A stretch of 64,000 bases of DNA from Bradyrhizobium algeriense. GTDB taxonomy: Bacteria; Pseudomonadota; Alphaproteobacteria; Rhizobiales; Xanthobacteraceae. Under the pieces are notes generated by a model. That model was not told the origin of the DNA and did no database searches. It saw only the letters and a list, made by a program, of their open reading frames with translations. This document shows positions 51,522-60,621 of this stretch, one piece after another. Each line of letters opens with the position of its first letter. Within the stretch, counting starts at the first letter, position 1. The DNA is taken from NCBI RefSeq assembly GCF_003062295.1, contig NZ_PYCN01000013.1, positions 120,096 through 184,095 on the forward strand, written 5' to 3'. The translations under genes and the position numbers were made by a program.

Positions 51522-52505
51522 TCAGGGATGATTGACGGGGTTCGGCAGGCCGGGCGGTATCTCCAGGACGTAGTCGCCTGAAAGATCGAGGCCTTTGACC
51601 TCAACAGTTGTCTCGATGCGGCGTCCGGGGCCGCGTCCCTTGATGAAGACGACGAGATCGATCGCTTCTGCGATCAGCCGGCGGGGAACGGTCGTTACCG
51701 CTTCCTGGATCAGTTGCTCGATCCGATAGAGCGCCGCACGCGCGGAGTTGGCGTGTACGGTTGCGATTCCGCCGGGATGGCCGGTGTTCCAGGCTTTCAG
51801 CATGTCGAGGGCTTCCCCTCCCCGGACCTCACCGACGACAATGCGATCGGGGCGCAGCCGAAGGGTCGAGCGCACGAGATCGGCGAGCGTTGCGACGCCG
51901 GGCTTGGTCCTCAGCGCGACCGCGTCCTTGGCGTCGCATCTGAGTTCGCGGGTGTCCTCGATGATGATCACGCGCTGGTCGAGATCTGCGACCTCGGCCA
52001 GGAGCGCATTGGCAAGCGTGGTCTTGCCCGAACCGGTCCCGCCCGCCACCAGGATGTTGCGCGCTTCCGCGACTGCCTCGGTGAGGATTTTTGCCATCGC
52101 GGGCGAGGCAATCTGCGCTCTGACATAGTCTGACAAATGGAACGTGGTTGTTGCGGGCTTGCGGATCGCAAAGCAGGCCGCAAGCGCCACTGGTGGCAAC
52201 AGCCCCTCGAAACGCTCGCCGGTCTCGGGCAATTCAGCCGACACGATGGGGGACAACCCGCTGGCCTCCGCGCGGACATGGCTTGCGACCAGACGGATGA
52301 TCCGCTCCGCTTCGTGGGGCGTCAGGACCACGCCGGTATCGGCTCGTCCGGAACCATGGCGGTCGAGCCAGAGCCGGCCGTCGGGATTGACCAGAACTTC
52401 AACAACGTCCGGCTCATCAAGCGCTAATGCGATGGCAGGACCCATGGCGGTACGCAGCATGTTGCGCCGGCGCTCACGGGTCTCGGGCGAGAGGAGATCA
52501 GACAT
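51522..52505 (-). CDS. trbB: Conjugal transfer ATPase TrbB (VirB11-like)
   Basis: This 327-residue hexameric traffic ATPase has Walker A GGTGSGKTTLANAL, the Asp box VIIIEDTRELRC, Walker B RIVVGEVRGGEALDML, and the His box HPGGIATVHANSA. It energises pilus biogenesis and DNA transfer. The start at 52505 lies within the last codons of the RHH gene. A longer frame to 52568 was not used because it overlaps that gene and is not protein-like. Confidence 0.95.
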   Translation of the reverse strand: MSDLLSPETRERRRNMLRTAMGPAIALALDEPDVVEVLVNPDGRLWLDRHGSGRADTGVVLTPHEAERIIRLVASHVRAEASGLSPIVSAELPETGERFEGLLPPVALAACFAIRKPATTTFHLSDYVRAQIASPAMAKILTEAVAEARNILVAGGTGSGKTTLANALLAEVADLDQRVIIIEDTRELRCDAKDAVALRTKPGVATLADLVRSTLRLRPDRIVVGEVRGGEALDMLKAWNTGHPGGIATVHANSARAALYRIEQLIQEAVTTVPRRLIAEAIDLVVFIKGRGPGRRIETTVEVKGLDLSGDYVLEIPPGLPNPVNHP

Positions 52506-53064
52506 AGCCGACCTCCTCTCGTCCTTCCGGAGGATGCTCCGGCGGCTCACCCGTTGCTTCGGTTGCACGGGGGTCGGTTTTGTCTCGTGCCGTCGGCTGA
52601 CCCAACGGCGCGCCCTCCTCCAGATTCCGCAAGAACAGATCTGGATTGGACGTGCTGACCCGCTCCATCACGTCGGCGACGAGCCGTCCGCCCGAGGCGA
52701 CGCGTTTGCCGATCTGGGCCACGAACATCTCAAAGCGTTCGCGCCCTAAGGCGCGCGCGGCGTTCTGGTCACCCGACGGTAATGGCGGCGTGATGGTGAG
52801 GTAGTAGCGGACAAACAGCGCAATGGTTTCCGCCGTGATCGAAAGATCGCGATCCATCCGGTCGAGCTGCCGGCTCATACGATCGAGGCGGCGAACCAGG
52901 GCTGCATCGCCGCTCTGATCGCGCTCCGGATTGAGAAAGCGGTCGAGCGCCGCGTCAACAATTGCCGACTTGTTGGTTCCAGGCCGGCTGGCTGCCTGCG
53001 CAAGACGCTTGGCGACATGATCAGAGACATAGGCAGACAGTTTCGGTTTCATGGTTTGGTCCAT
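52498..53064 (-). CDS. Ribbon-helix-helix (CopG-type) protein between traG and trbB
   Basis: This 188-residue protein starts with an RHH DNA-binding segment (MKPKLSAYVSDHVAKRLAQA, then NKSAIVDAALDRFL). A helical region with heptad-like arginines (RRLDRMSRQLDRMDRDLSI) and a proline/glutamate-rich tail follow. Genes of this type sit between traG and trbB in many integrative elements and are annotated as CopG-family regulators. The ATG at 53064 shares one base with the traG stop. It may couple relaxosome and secretion genes or autoregulate. Confidence 0.85.
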   Translation of the reverse strand: MDQTMKPKLSAYVSDHVAKRLAQAASRPGTNKSAIVDAALDRFLNPERDQSGDAALVRRLDRMSRQLDRMDRDLSITAETIALFVRYYLTITPPLPSGDQNAARALGRERFEMFVAQIGKRVASGGRLVADVMERVSTSNPDLFLRNLEEGAPLGQPTARDKTDPRATEATGEPPEHPPEGREEVGYV

Positions 53065-55103
53065 CAAAAAGCTGGAAGCAGATCGTCATCGTCCCGCGTC
53101 ACTGCATGGGCGCGGCGAACCGTGGCTGTCCCGCTGGCCGCGCGCTGCATCTGGCTACGATCGGAGGCCGCGTCGGAATCGTCTTCAAAGAGCCGTTCCT
53201 CGCCTGAAGAAGTCTCCCCGACGCCACGCGCAGGCTCGTCGAACAGGGGAAGTTGCGGCTTGAGGCCGCCCTCATGCTCGGCGTCCTGCATCAGATCGCG
53301 GAACGGAAGCGTCGCCAGCCGGAGATCGACCTGCCTGAGCTGATCCTGCCAATCATGGGTTCTCGCGGGTGGGCGATCAGCGTAAAGGCCGGCATCAAGC
53401 CGCGGCGTCGGAAGCAGCCGCCCGGTGAAGTTTGCGTCCTCATAGTGCCTCAGCTTTTGGGCGCGGACGGGCGCAAGGCCGGACACGAGAACGATTGCCT
53501 CACCCTGAGGGAGCTGCATCACCTCGCCCGGCGTCAGCAGCGGCCGAGCAGTCTCCTGCCGGCTGACCATGACGTGGCCCAGCCAGGGCGCGAGCCGATG
53601 GCCGGCATAGTTACGTTGCGCCCGCAGTTCCGTGGCGGTGCCGAGTGCATCCGAGATGCGTTTGGCTGTACGCTCATCATTGGCGGCGAACGCAATCCGC
53701 ACGTGGCAATTGTCGAGGATGGCGTTGTTTTCGCCATAGGCCTTGACGATCTGATTGAGCGACTGCGTGATTAGGTAGGCGCGGATGCCGTAACCGGCCA
53801 TGAACGCCAGCGCGCTTTCGAAGAAATCAAGCCGCCCCAGCGCCGGGAACTCATCTAACATCATCAGGAGTTGCCGTTGCCTCGGCGCTCCGTCATTTAC
53901 GTTCAACGTTTCGGTAAGACGGCGCCCGATCTGATTGAGGATCAGCCTGATTAACGGCTTGGTGCGGCTGATGTCGGAAGGCGGCACCACGAGGTAGAGC
54001 GTGACTGGCCTGTCGTCGGCAACGAGGTCGGCGATCCGCCAGTCACAGGCCTCAGTATTGCGGCCGATGGTCGGATCCCGGTAGAGGCCGAGGAAACTCA
54101 CCGCGGTCGACAACACGCCGGAGCGTTCATTCTCCGACTTATTGAGCAGTTCCCGCGCGGTCGCCGCGACCACTGGATGGACCTTCGGCGAATCCGTCGT
54201 GCCAAGATGGTTGGTCGCCAACATGATCCGCAGCGTTTTCTCAAACGATTGGGCGGGATCGGCGAGGATTTCGGTGACGCGGGTGAGTGTCTTGTTCTTC
54301 TCGGCGTAGAGGACGTGAAGGATCACGCCGACGAGCAGCGCGTGGCTGGTCTTTTCCCAATGGGTGCGGCGTTCAAGCGCGCCTTCTGGATCAACCAGAA
54401 TGTCGGCGATGTTTTGAACGTCCCGGACTTCGGCAGCGCCCTTCCGCACCTCAAGCAGCGGATTGTACCGGGCACTGCGTGTGTCGGTCGGATCGAACAA
54501 CAAACAATGCGAGAAGCGCGACCGCCAGCCGGCTGTAAGTTGCCAGTTCTCGCCCTTGATGTCGTGAACCACGGCCGACGAGGTCCAGGAGAGCAAGGTC
54601 GGCAGCACCAGACCGACGCCCTTGCCCGAGCGCGTCGGCGCAAAGCACATCACATGTTCTGGACCATCATGGCGGAGATAGTCTCCGTCGATGCGACCAA
54701 GGAAAACGCCCTGGCCCCGGAACAGTCCGGCACCAGCGATTTCCTTACGTGTCGCCCAGCGAGCCGAGCCATAGGTCGTGACCAGCTGATTTTGCCGGGC
54801 GCGCCACACCGAATTGATGACCGCAAACAGCGCACCCGCAATTCCTCCACCGGCCGACAGGGCGCCAGCGCGCTCGAATATCTCGGGCGCGTACGCTTCG
54901 TAGGCATACCACCACTCGAACAGCCGCCATGGCAGATAGACCGGATAGCCCGACAGCGTTATCCAGGGCGAGCCAAGGCCGTCCTGATAGCCGAGTGCGC
55001 TGGCCGTCCACTGCGTCGCGCCCCACGTCGAGGTGACGACGATGCCGAAGACGACGGCGATCTGTCCGACGTAGATTTTTGCCGGAAACATTCTCTGCCC
55101 CAT
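53064..55103 (-). CDS. traG: Type IV coupling protein TraG (VirD4-like)
   Basis: This 679-residue coupling ATPase has three N-terminal helices and then the cytoplasmic motor: Walker A APTRSGKGVGLVLPTLLSW, DIKGENW, Walker B LLMMLDEFPALG, and the VirD4 signature ALAFMAGYGIRAYLITQSLNQI. It brings the relaxase-DNA complex to the Trb channel. The C-terminal 100 residues are acidic and likely bind the relaxosome. It is the first gene of the minus-strand module that continues through trbB to DUF2274. Confidence 0.96.
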   Translation of the reverse strand: MGQRMFPAKIYVGQIAVVFGIVVTSTWGATQWTASALGYQDGLGSPWITLSGYPVYLPWRLFEWWYAYEAYAPEIFERAGALSAGGGIAGALFAVINSVWRARQNQLVTTYGSARWATRKEIAGAGLFRGQGVFLGRIDGDYLRHDGPEHVMCFAPTRSGKGVGLVLPTLLSWTSSAVVHDIKGENWQLTAGWRSRFSHCLLFDPTDTRSARYNPLLEVRKGAAEVRDVQNIADILVDPEGALERRTHWEKTSHALLVGVILHVLYAEKNKTLTRVTEILADPAQSFEKTLRIMLATNHLGTTDSPKVHPVVAATARELLNKSENERSGVLSTAVSFLGLYRDPTIGRNTEACDWRIADLVADDRPVTLYLVVPPSDISRTKPLIRLILNQIGRRLTETLNVNDGAPRQRQLLMMLDEFPALGRLDFFESALAFMAGYGIRAYLITQSLNQIVKAYGENNAILDNCHVRIAFAANDERTAKRISDALGTATELRAQRNYAGHRLAPWLGHVMVSRQETARPLLTPGEVMQLPQGEAIVLVSGLAPVRAQKLRHYEDANFTGRLLPTPRLDAGLYADRPPARTHDWQDQLRQVDLRLATLPFRDLMQDAEHEGGLKPQLPLFDEPARGVGETSSGEERLFEDDSDAASDRSQMQRAASGTATVRRAHAVTRDDDDLLPAF

Positions 55104-55470
55104 TCATAGCGCGACGTGAACGGGGCGATGAAGAGGACGAGAACGATGCACATTCAATCGAAATAAAAATCGTGCTCCGCAACGAAATCCGCGTTGATCA
55201 AATGCGAACTGGAGAAATCACGCGCGCTCCAATGTCAGCGCATGTCAGGAAACACCTCAATAGAATGTGAGCAGTGCGACGACGTTTGCTTACGCTTCCA
55301 GCATCCATCTGGCGGACGATGGACTGCTGGGAAATTCCGATCGGGGCATCCCGACTCGGCGTTCTCTACGACCCAGCGATCCTCCGATTCTATTAGCCAA
55401 TCCTAGATTTTGAGCCATTCAATCAATCGACCGCAGCTCGGACCGGTACGCGGTTCCCGTAATCCGCGCG
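55104..55470. other. Intergenic region upstream of traG
   Basis: About 370 bases hold no convincing gene. It is the likely place for the traG-trb operon promoter. I see no clear inverted repeat that would mark an oriT or operator. Confidence 0.35.
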
Positions 55471-56613
55471 TCATTTTGGGCGGAGCGTAGGGGCATCGGT
55501 TGGCTTATCTGCAAGATCGTAATCGGCAGGGTTGGAGCCAAGCTCGGTTACGCCCTTGGCAAGCTCGGTCCGGAACGAATGCTGGAAGCCGTAGTCGTAG
55601 GTCGCGATGCTGGTACGGATCGCTGCTCTCCAATGATCGCCGCGGTCCCACGCTTCCGTAAAGGCAGAAGCAAGATCGGCATGCTGCCGGTTCGCGATCA
55701 TCGCTTCGATGATTGACCGAGCCTGAAGCCGGTCTTTCGAACTCTTTGCGGTTGCGTCGCGATCCGCCTTCCGGCGGGATCCGACAATGAGTTTGTGGAT
55801 GGCGTATCGCTCCGGTGATGGGATGAGAACTGGCACGCCGGCGCCGTGCAGCAGCACCGCGCGGATGGGTTCGTAGATCAGGTAGTCGAGGAAGCGTAGC
55901 GGGAGTGCCGCCGCGCCGCCCAACGCCGGCATCGGGACTGGCTTGCCTGCCTGGTCGTCGGACCACTGATTGGGCGTCAGGAATTCCACCTTGAAGTTTT
56001 CCCTCGAGACGAACTGGGTGGAGACCCTGCCGTCGACTTGGCTTGGAATCTCGCGAAAGGTCTGATCGACCTGTCGAAGCACCTCCAGGATGGGTGGCAT
56101 GGAATCCTTGATAGCCACCGAGATTTCGTGGAACTGCGCAAAGTCAGCATCGCCGGTCTGCATGGCGACTGCATCAAGGCGTGTACCGAGCACGGCAGAG
56201 TAACATTGGTAGGCAACGGTGCCGACGAGCACTCCCCGCAAGCGGAAGAAGCCGGCCTTGGCCAGTGCTTCCACCACCTGACCGGTCATCGGCAAAGGAC
56301 GCGGCAGATAGGCCTCGCGCGTCAGTGTGGAAACGAGACGGCGGCGTCCTTTCAGGTCGGCCTTCAGATCCTTGAACGCTTCGACCCTTTTGGTGATTTC
56401 GGGATCGTCAACCGGACCAACGTAGCGTCGATTCTGGGCGCCGCCCTCAGGCTTGGGCGTGTCGAAGTACCAATACTTCTTGCCCTTGACCTCGACGGCC
56501 ACGAATCTGCCGTTCGCCGAGAACTCGGAGGTGAAGCTCTCGTCGAGGCTGCGCTGGACCAGTTCGGAATAGAGCGTCTGATAGGTGATATCGAGACGTT
56601 GGGTGGAAGCCAT
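55471..56613 (-). CDS. GSU2403-type nucleotidyltransferase-fold protein (NTP_transf_8)
   Basis: This 380-residue protein matches the family seen next to relaxase genes in integrative elements. Family features include GKKYWYFDTPKPEGGAQNRRYVGP, GFFRLRGVLVGTVAYQCYSAVLG near residue 125, the acidic pair TGDADFAQ, and LIPSPERYAIHKLIVG. The fold is that of a minimal nucleotidyltransferase, so an AbiEii/MNT-like toxin is possible. No antitoxin gene is adjacent. Two long inverted repeats occupy the promoter immediately upstream (56626-56709). The start ATG is at 56613. Confidence 0.8.
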   Translation of the reverse strand: MASTQRLDITYQTLYSELVQRSLDESFTSEFSANGRFVAVEVKGKKYWYFDTPKPEGGAQNRRYVGPVDDPEITKRVEAFKDLKADLKGRRRLVSTLTREAYLPRPLPMTGQVVEALAKAGFFRLRGVLVGTVAYQCYSAVLGTRLDAVAMQTGDADFAQFHEISVAIKDSMPPILEVLRQVDQTFREIPSQVDGRVSTQFVSRENFKVEFLTPNQWSDDQAGKPVPMPALGGAAALPLRFLDYLIYEPIRAVLLHGAGVPVLIPSPERYAIHKLIVGSRRKADRDATAKSSKDRLQARSIIEAMIANRQHADLASAFTEAWDRGDHWRAAIRTSIATYDYGFQHSFRTELAKGVTELGSNPADYDLADKPTDAPTLRPK

Positions 56614-56625
56614 GGCGGATGACCC

Positions 56626-56709
56626 GTTATACTATTTTAGAAAAAATAGTATAACTGCTGGAACTCGAAAGGCAAGTCAGTTATACTAAATCCATAAAAC
56701 TAGTATAAC
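56626..56709. promoter_or_regulatory. Tandem inverted-repeat operators upstream of the nucleotidyltransferase gene
   Basis: The first site (56626-56655) is a perfect 13-bp inverted repeat, GTTATACTATTTT and its complement, with a 4-base spacer. The second site (56680-56709) has the same total length of 30 bp and the arms GTTATACTA/TAGTATAAC. The two are 54 bp apart, start to start. Both lie within 100 bases upstream of the start at 56613, in AT-rich sequence. They look like binding sites for a dimeric repressor. Confidence 0.8.
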
Positions 56710-56757
56710 TTACTGGCATATCAACAGCTTATATGGAACTTATGACGTTAAGCTGGA

Positions 56758-58725
56758 CTATAAGCCCAAAACGCGCTTTTGTCCGATCGACCATGAGATC
56801 CCCTCGCCGCCGACGACGCCAGTGACCGCCTGGCCCTTGGCCCGCTCAAGCACTGGTCGCCACGGCACGAGGCTGAAGTCGCGCGTACGCTCAATCAGCG
56901 CGAACCGCCCGCTGCTGAGCGTCAGCATGCGGTGATAAGTACCTGTGATCCGGTCGCCCGGTTTGGGCTCGGCGTAATCAAGGCCGGTATCGCGGGTTAT
57001 GCGCGCGCCGACCTCGGCTAGTTCCCGCCGCTCCAGCGTTTGCAGCAGATTGCGCGCGTAGGCGATCCGTCCGCTCTGCTCGCGCGCAAGGCCTTGCTCC
57101 AGCAACCACTGTCGTCGCAAGCGAAGCGCGCCCTCGAATTCCGCCCCCAGTCCCCTCGATGCGATCACCTCCGGCGATCTGGCAACGAGTTGCTTGTCGA
57201 GCCAGGTCGCGCCGGACGCGCCGGGCAATTCGTCGAGGCTCTGCCAGGATAGCACCGTGATCCGCGCCGGGTTGCGCGATCGCTGCGCGGCCTCGAACTG
57301 ACCGGCGCGTTCAAGATGATCCGCATCAATGGACCAGTCGCCGCTAATGGAGCGCTCGACCAGGCCTTGCCGCCGCATGGCTTCCAGCCGGCGGACATGC
57401 GCCTGAATGTACTCCCCGGAGGCCTTCGGATCGAACTCTCGATGCAGTTCGGCGCTGTAGACGCCACGGTTGCGGCCAGCGACCTCCGCGATCGTCCGGT
57501 CAACGTCGCGCGGGCTGACGTCGCGCGCGCGAACCTCGACGATCGTATTTCGGATCAAGGGTTCGTCGGTAGCCTGCCGGACTCCAAGATCGGCGTAATG
57601 CGTTCGCCCATCGATCCCGTCCACGATGACGTATCGGCGGTCGTGCAACTCGTCAGAAACCCCTTCCGCGACCAGCCGCCCGATCACCCGCGCGGCGCCG
57701 GCCTGCCCGTCGAAGATCACATGGTCACCGGCGGCACGGTGGATTCCTGCGGCGGTCAGATCGCGATGCATCGTCTTGATGATATCGCAGCGCTCGCCCA
57801 TCCGCCGAAGCGCCTGCTCCATCTCCGGCATGACCCGCCAAACGCCGGGCGCGGTCTCCTGCGCCAGGCCCATCTGCTCCAGCGTTCGCAGCCGCCCCAT
57901 ACGCATGGCGTACCGCTCCGGATGGCGCTCAGGTTTGGCGGCAAGCCTCAAGGTTCCTTCGGTTGGGTCACGCAGGATGGCACGATCGAGTCGGGTAAAC
58001 CGCTCGGCGCCGACTTCGTTCTCAAGCTTGCGCATTGCCTCCAGTTCGCTCTCCGGTCCCAACTCGCGGGTGATGAGCTCGCTGGCGCGCGCGCGGATGC
58101 CATGTGCGATGTAGTCGCGCGCGATCACAAGGTCCTTGCCCCGATCGTCCTTGCCGCGCACCACGATGTGGCTGTGCGGATGGCCGGTGTTGAAGTGATC
58201 GACTGCCACCCAATCCAACCTCGTGCCGAGGTCCGATTCCATCTGCCGCATCAGATCACGCACGAACGGCTTGAGATCGGCAAGCTCGTTGCTGTCTTCC
58301 GGGGCGACGATGAACCGGAACTGGTGGCGGTCTTCCGCGCCTCGTTCCGCGAACGTCTTCCCGTCCGCACGGTTGCTGCCAACATCATACAACTCGCCGG
58401 GATCGCCCTCACGGGTAACGCCGTCGCGCTGGATGTAGCGCAGATGCGCTCTCGCGGCGCCATTGTCGCCTGCCTTGGCGCGGACAATGCGGGCCTTGAT
58501 GACCACGCGGCGCGTACCTGCCGAACGATGGCTCGCGGAAACTGCTCCCTTGGCATGGCCGCGGCCGATCCGCGAGCCGATGAAAACCGCCCGTCTGCGC
58601 GGTCGTCCCGTGCCACCTTTCGCGGCGATCTTGCGCACGCGTTTGACGTAGCTTGTGGCCTTGCGGCCGCGGCGGTTGCCAATCCGCCCGAGCCTGACCC
58701 TGAATTCATCGTCGGTGTCCGACAT
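56758..58725 (-). CDS. Relaxase/mobilisation nuclease, VirD2-like (DUF3363)
   Basis: This 655-residue protein has a basic N-terminal region of about 70 residues. The relaxase domain follows, with the metal-binding histidine motif HFNTGHPHSHIVVRGKDDRG near residue 180, and a long DUF3363 C-terminal half. Homologues in rhizobial integrative elements (RlxS-type) nick oriT and pilot the strand into the recipient. It ends 144 bases before the nucleotidyltransferase start, separated by the tandem operators. An IS66-family element lies just upstream of its start and may have changed its expression. Confidence 0.92.
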   Translation of the reverse strand: MSDTDDEFRVRLGRIGNRRGRKATSYVKRVRKIAAKGGTGRPRRRAVFIGSRIGRGHAKGAVSASHRSAGTRRVVIKARIVRAKAGDNGAARAHLRYIQRDGVTREGDPGELYDVGSNRADGKTFAERGAEDRHQFRFIVAPEDSNELADLKPFVRDLMRQMESDLGTRLDWVAVDHFNTGHPHSHIVVRGKDDRGKDLVIARDYIAHGIRARASELITRELGPESELEAMRKLENEVGAERFTRLDRAILRDPTEGTLRLAAKPERHPERYAMRMGRLRTLEQMGLAQETAPGVWRVMPEMEQALRRMGERCDIIKTMHRDLTAAGIHRAAGDHVIFDGQAGAARVIGRLVAEGVSDELHDRRYVIVDGIDGRTHYADLGVRQATDEPLIRNTIVEVRARDVSPRDVDRTIAEVAGRNRGVYSAELHREFDPKASGEYIQAHVRRLEAMRRQGLVERSISGDWSIDADHLERAGQFEAAQRSRNPARITVLSWQSLDELPGASGATWLDKQLVARSPEVIASRGLGAEFEGALRLRRQWLLEQGLAREQSGRIAYARNLLQTLERRELAEVGARITRDTGLDYAEPKPGDRITGTYHRMLTLSSGRFALIERTRDFSLVPWRPVLERAKGQAVTGVVGGEGISWSIGQKRVLGL

Positions 58726-59011
58726 CGCCGCTCTCCGCCGTCGCGGCGGAGCATGTGCGTGCTCTCACGTCTAGTCGCAAGACGCAGACGTGTTTCGTCA
58801 ATCGCGCCAAGGCGCTGCTGTCTCATTGGCGACAATGCCGTTACGGCTGGCGACAAATCCAGGATGTGCAGACAACGACTTAGGCGCGCCTCGGCGCCAG
58901 TGCTTTTATCTTGCCCTCCCGCTTCGCTCGTAAGCGTCCGGAGCTTGCACGACTTTCTGAGAGTGCGTTCTCGTTCCATTTCGGGTTCTCTGCTGCATTG
59001 GAGAATCTCCG

Positions 59012-59896
59012 GTGGGTCCAAAACATTTCCAGAGCAAAGCCAGACGCGAGTGGTGGTCGATTCACATCGAGGCCTGGCGGCGCAGCGGCGTTTCGCGTGT
59101 CGCGTATTGCCGTCGGCATCGATTGGACGAGGGAACGTTCGCGCGCTGGCTCAACGCGCTCACTGGGGAGGAGGCTGCACGCAAGCTTACGGAATATCAG
59201 ACCGAATTGCGCCGCGAGAAGCGTCGCGAGGAGCGAGAAAAAGGACTGAAACGACGCCAGCGGCGGCGCTTTAGCGTGAGCACCGACACGCAATCGCGAG
59301 CAGTTCAGGCGTTCTGGGCTATGCACGTCGAGGCGATGAACTGGAGCGGAATGGGCGTTCGCGAATACGCTGCTGCGCTGTGTCTGTCGCCCTATGCGCT
59401 CCGCAAATGGCTTGACCGGTTGGACGGCGGCGAGATTGAAATCGACTGGCGCGCGCATCTTCACCCCTCCGCCCGCCCCGTCGTTGGCACTAGTGCTAAG
59501 AAATCGGCCTCCGAAAGCCACTTGACAGGAGCAGCAAATGACGCTGCGCAAACGCCAGCGACGCCCGTCCGGCGCTTCTTCAGCGATGAACAGAAGCTTG
59601 CGATCGTAATGGAAAGCGAGCAGCCGGGTACAACGGTCTCCAGCGTTGTCCGCAAGCACGGCATCGTTACCGGGCTGCTGTTCCGCTGGCGGGTGGAGTT
59701 CGCCGTAGCGCAAAAGAAACGTGCAAGGCTCGCTTCCGTCGCGCTGGCGGACGACATAGTAGCCACGCGCTTTCTGCAACCGCCTGACGGAACGACGGCT
59801 GTTGATCCGCCCGACGGGCGGCAGGTCTTTGCTACCGCCGACAGCGATCCTGATGTCGTGCGGGCGCGCGTTAAAAGCGGAGAGATCGCGCCATGA
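59012..59896 (+). CDS. IS66-family accessory transposase TnpA (orf1)
   Basis: This 294-residue basic protein has two helix-turn-helix-like units: WWSIHIEAWRRSGVSRVAYCRRHRLDEGTFARWL, and a second, FWAMHVEAMNWSGMGVREYAAALCLSPYALRKWLD. A C-terminal domain, RRFFSDEQKLAIVMESEQPGTTVSSVVRKHGIV, follows, as in long-form IS66 orf1 proteins. The GTG at 59012 has a GGAGA site upstream. It overlaps tnpB by the usual ATGA. The protein looks intact, but tnpB and tnpC are not, so the element cannot move by itself. Confidence 0.85.
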   Translation: MGPKHFQSKARREWWSIHIEAWRRSGVSRVAYCRRHRLDEGTFARWLNALTGEEAARKLTEYQTELRREKRREEREKGLKRRQRRRFSVSTDTQSRAVQAFWAMHVEAMNWSGMGVREYAAALCLSPYALRKWLDRLDGGEIEIDWRAHLHPSARPVVGTSAKKSASESHLTGAANDAAQTPATPVRRFFSDEQKLAIVMESEQPGTTVSSVVRKHGIVTGLLFRWRVEFAVAQKKRARLASVALADDIVATRFLQPPDGTTAVDPPDGRQVFATADSDPDVVRARVKSGEIAP

Positions 59897-59952
59897 TGAT
59901 CGTGCCCGCGGGCGTAAAGGTGCATGTGGCGCTGGGCTATACCGACATGAGG
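59893..59952 (+). pseudogene. IS66 TnpB N-terminal remnant
   Basis: Twenty codons beginning MMIVPAGVKVHVALGYTDM match the start of IS66 TnpB (family pattern MIPxPxGxxVWLATGxTDM). The similarity stops exactly at 59952, where the ATTATGCGGAG repeat of the inserted recombinase element begins. It is a broken gene. Confidence 0.8.
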
Positions 59953-60024
59953 ATTATGCGGAGCGCACGGTTATGCAGAGTCCGCGGCGGAATGTTGCGG
60001 CCGCCGCGGCTTTTCTCGTAGATC

Positions 60025-60266
60025 TTACTCCGCATAATCCGGCCTGCGTTTGACCGTGCTCAGCATGGCGAGCAGCTTGTCAGGCGCGCGGAAGCGTCCG
60101 GGCTTCAGCATCGGCGGCACCATGGCGGCGAGCGCTTCGAGCTTTTCGGTCGGGTCCGCGCGCAGGTAGACCTCGGTACTTTGCAGGTTGGCGTGTCCGA
60201 GCCAGAGCGAGACCTTCCGCACGTCACGGGTTGCCTGCAGGGTGTGCATCGCGCAGGTATGCCTGC
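60025..60266 (-). pseudogene. Tyrosine recombinase C-terminal fragment (left)
   Basis: The fragment starts at an RHTCAMHTLQATRDVRK segment, then VSLWLGHANLQSTEVYLRADP with the LGH active-site box and the region of the catalytic tyrosine. It ends RAPDKLLAMLSTVKRRPDYAE. The N-terminal two thirds, with the core-binding domain and first arginine, are missing. The stop codon overlaps the terminal inverted repeat at 60028-60038. Confidence 0.75.
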
Positions 60267-60286
60267 TATATCGACCAAGACATAGG

Positions 60287-60504
60287 CGACACAGCGCTGC
60301 GATGGAACTGCTGCAAGCCGGCGTCGACTGCTCCGTGATCGCGCTGTGGCTCGGTCATGAATCGGTCGAGACGACGCAGACGTACCTGCACGCCCACCTC
60401 GCCCTCAAGGAAGCTGCCCTGGCGAAGCTCAAGCCGTACGAGCGCGGCAAGCGAACCCGCTTCCAGCCGAACGACGCCTGCTCGCCTTTCTGGAGGCGCT
60501 CTGA
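60287..60504 (+). pseudogene. Tyrosine recombinase C-terminal fragment (right), with a one-base deletion
   Basis: The fragment begins at RHSAAMELLQAGVDCSVIALW, then LGHESVETTQTYLHAHLALKEAALAKL, the standard end of RIT-type recombinases. Near 60477 a base appears to be missing: shifting frame there restores the expected LLAFLEAL-stop ending at 60504. The upstream part of the gene is gone. It is convergent in origin with the left fragment but belongs to a different recombinase subfamily. Confidence 0.75.
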
Positions 60505-60621
60505 ACGACCAGACTATGCCGAATGGAATGGGACTGCCGTGCACGCGATCGACGGTGCCAGCGTGACAACGGCGTGCCATAAAACCCGTTCGGCATAGTT
60601 CGGCGGGCGACATAAACCTGC

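Larger units (their letters stand above)
59953..60599. mobile_element. Remnant of tyrosine-recombinase (RIT-like) elements inserted in IS66
   Basis: The left end is an inverted repeat, ATTATGCGGAG (59953-59963) with CTCCGCATAAT (60028-60038). The right end is a second inverted repeat of the same spacing, ACTATGCCGAA (60513-60523) with TTCGGCATAGT (60589-60599). Each end carries the C-terminus of a different tyrosine recombinase pointing outward; both have lost everything upstream of their RH active-site box. This looks like a deletion product of one or two recombinase-in-trio elements. Confidence 0.65.

Noticed and set aside
55104..55470. oriT of the conjugative element upstream of traG
   Set aside because: I could not find a convincing inverted repeat and nick-like motif, so no oriT is called.
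57316..59274. A 652-codon plus-strand frame over the relaxase gene and IS66 left end
   Set aside because: It is antisense to the relaxase with its HPHSH motif and crosses the IS66 boundary, so it cannot be an old gene.
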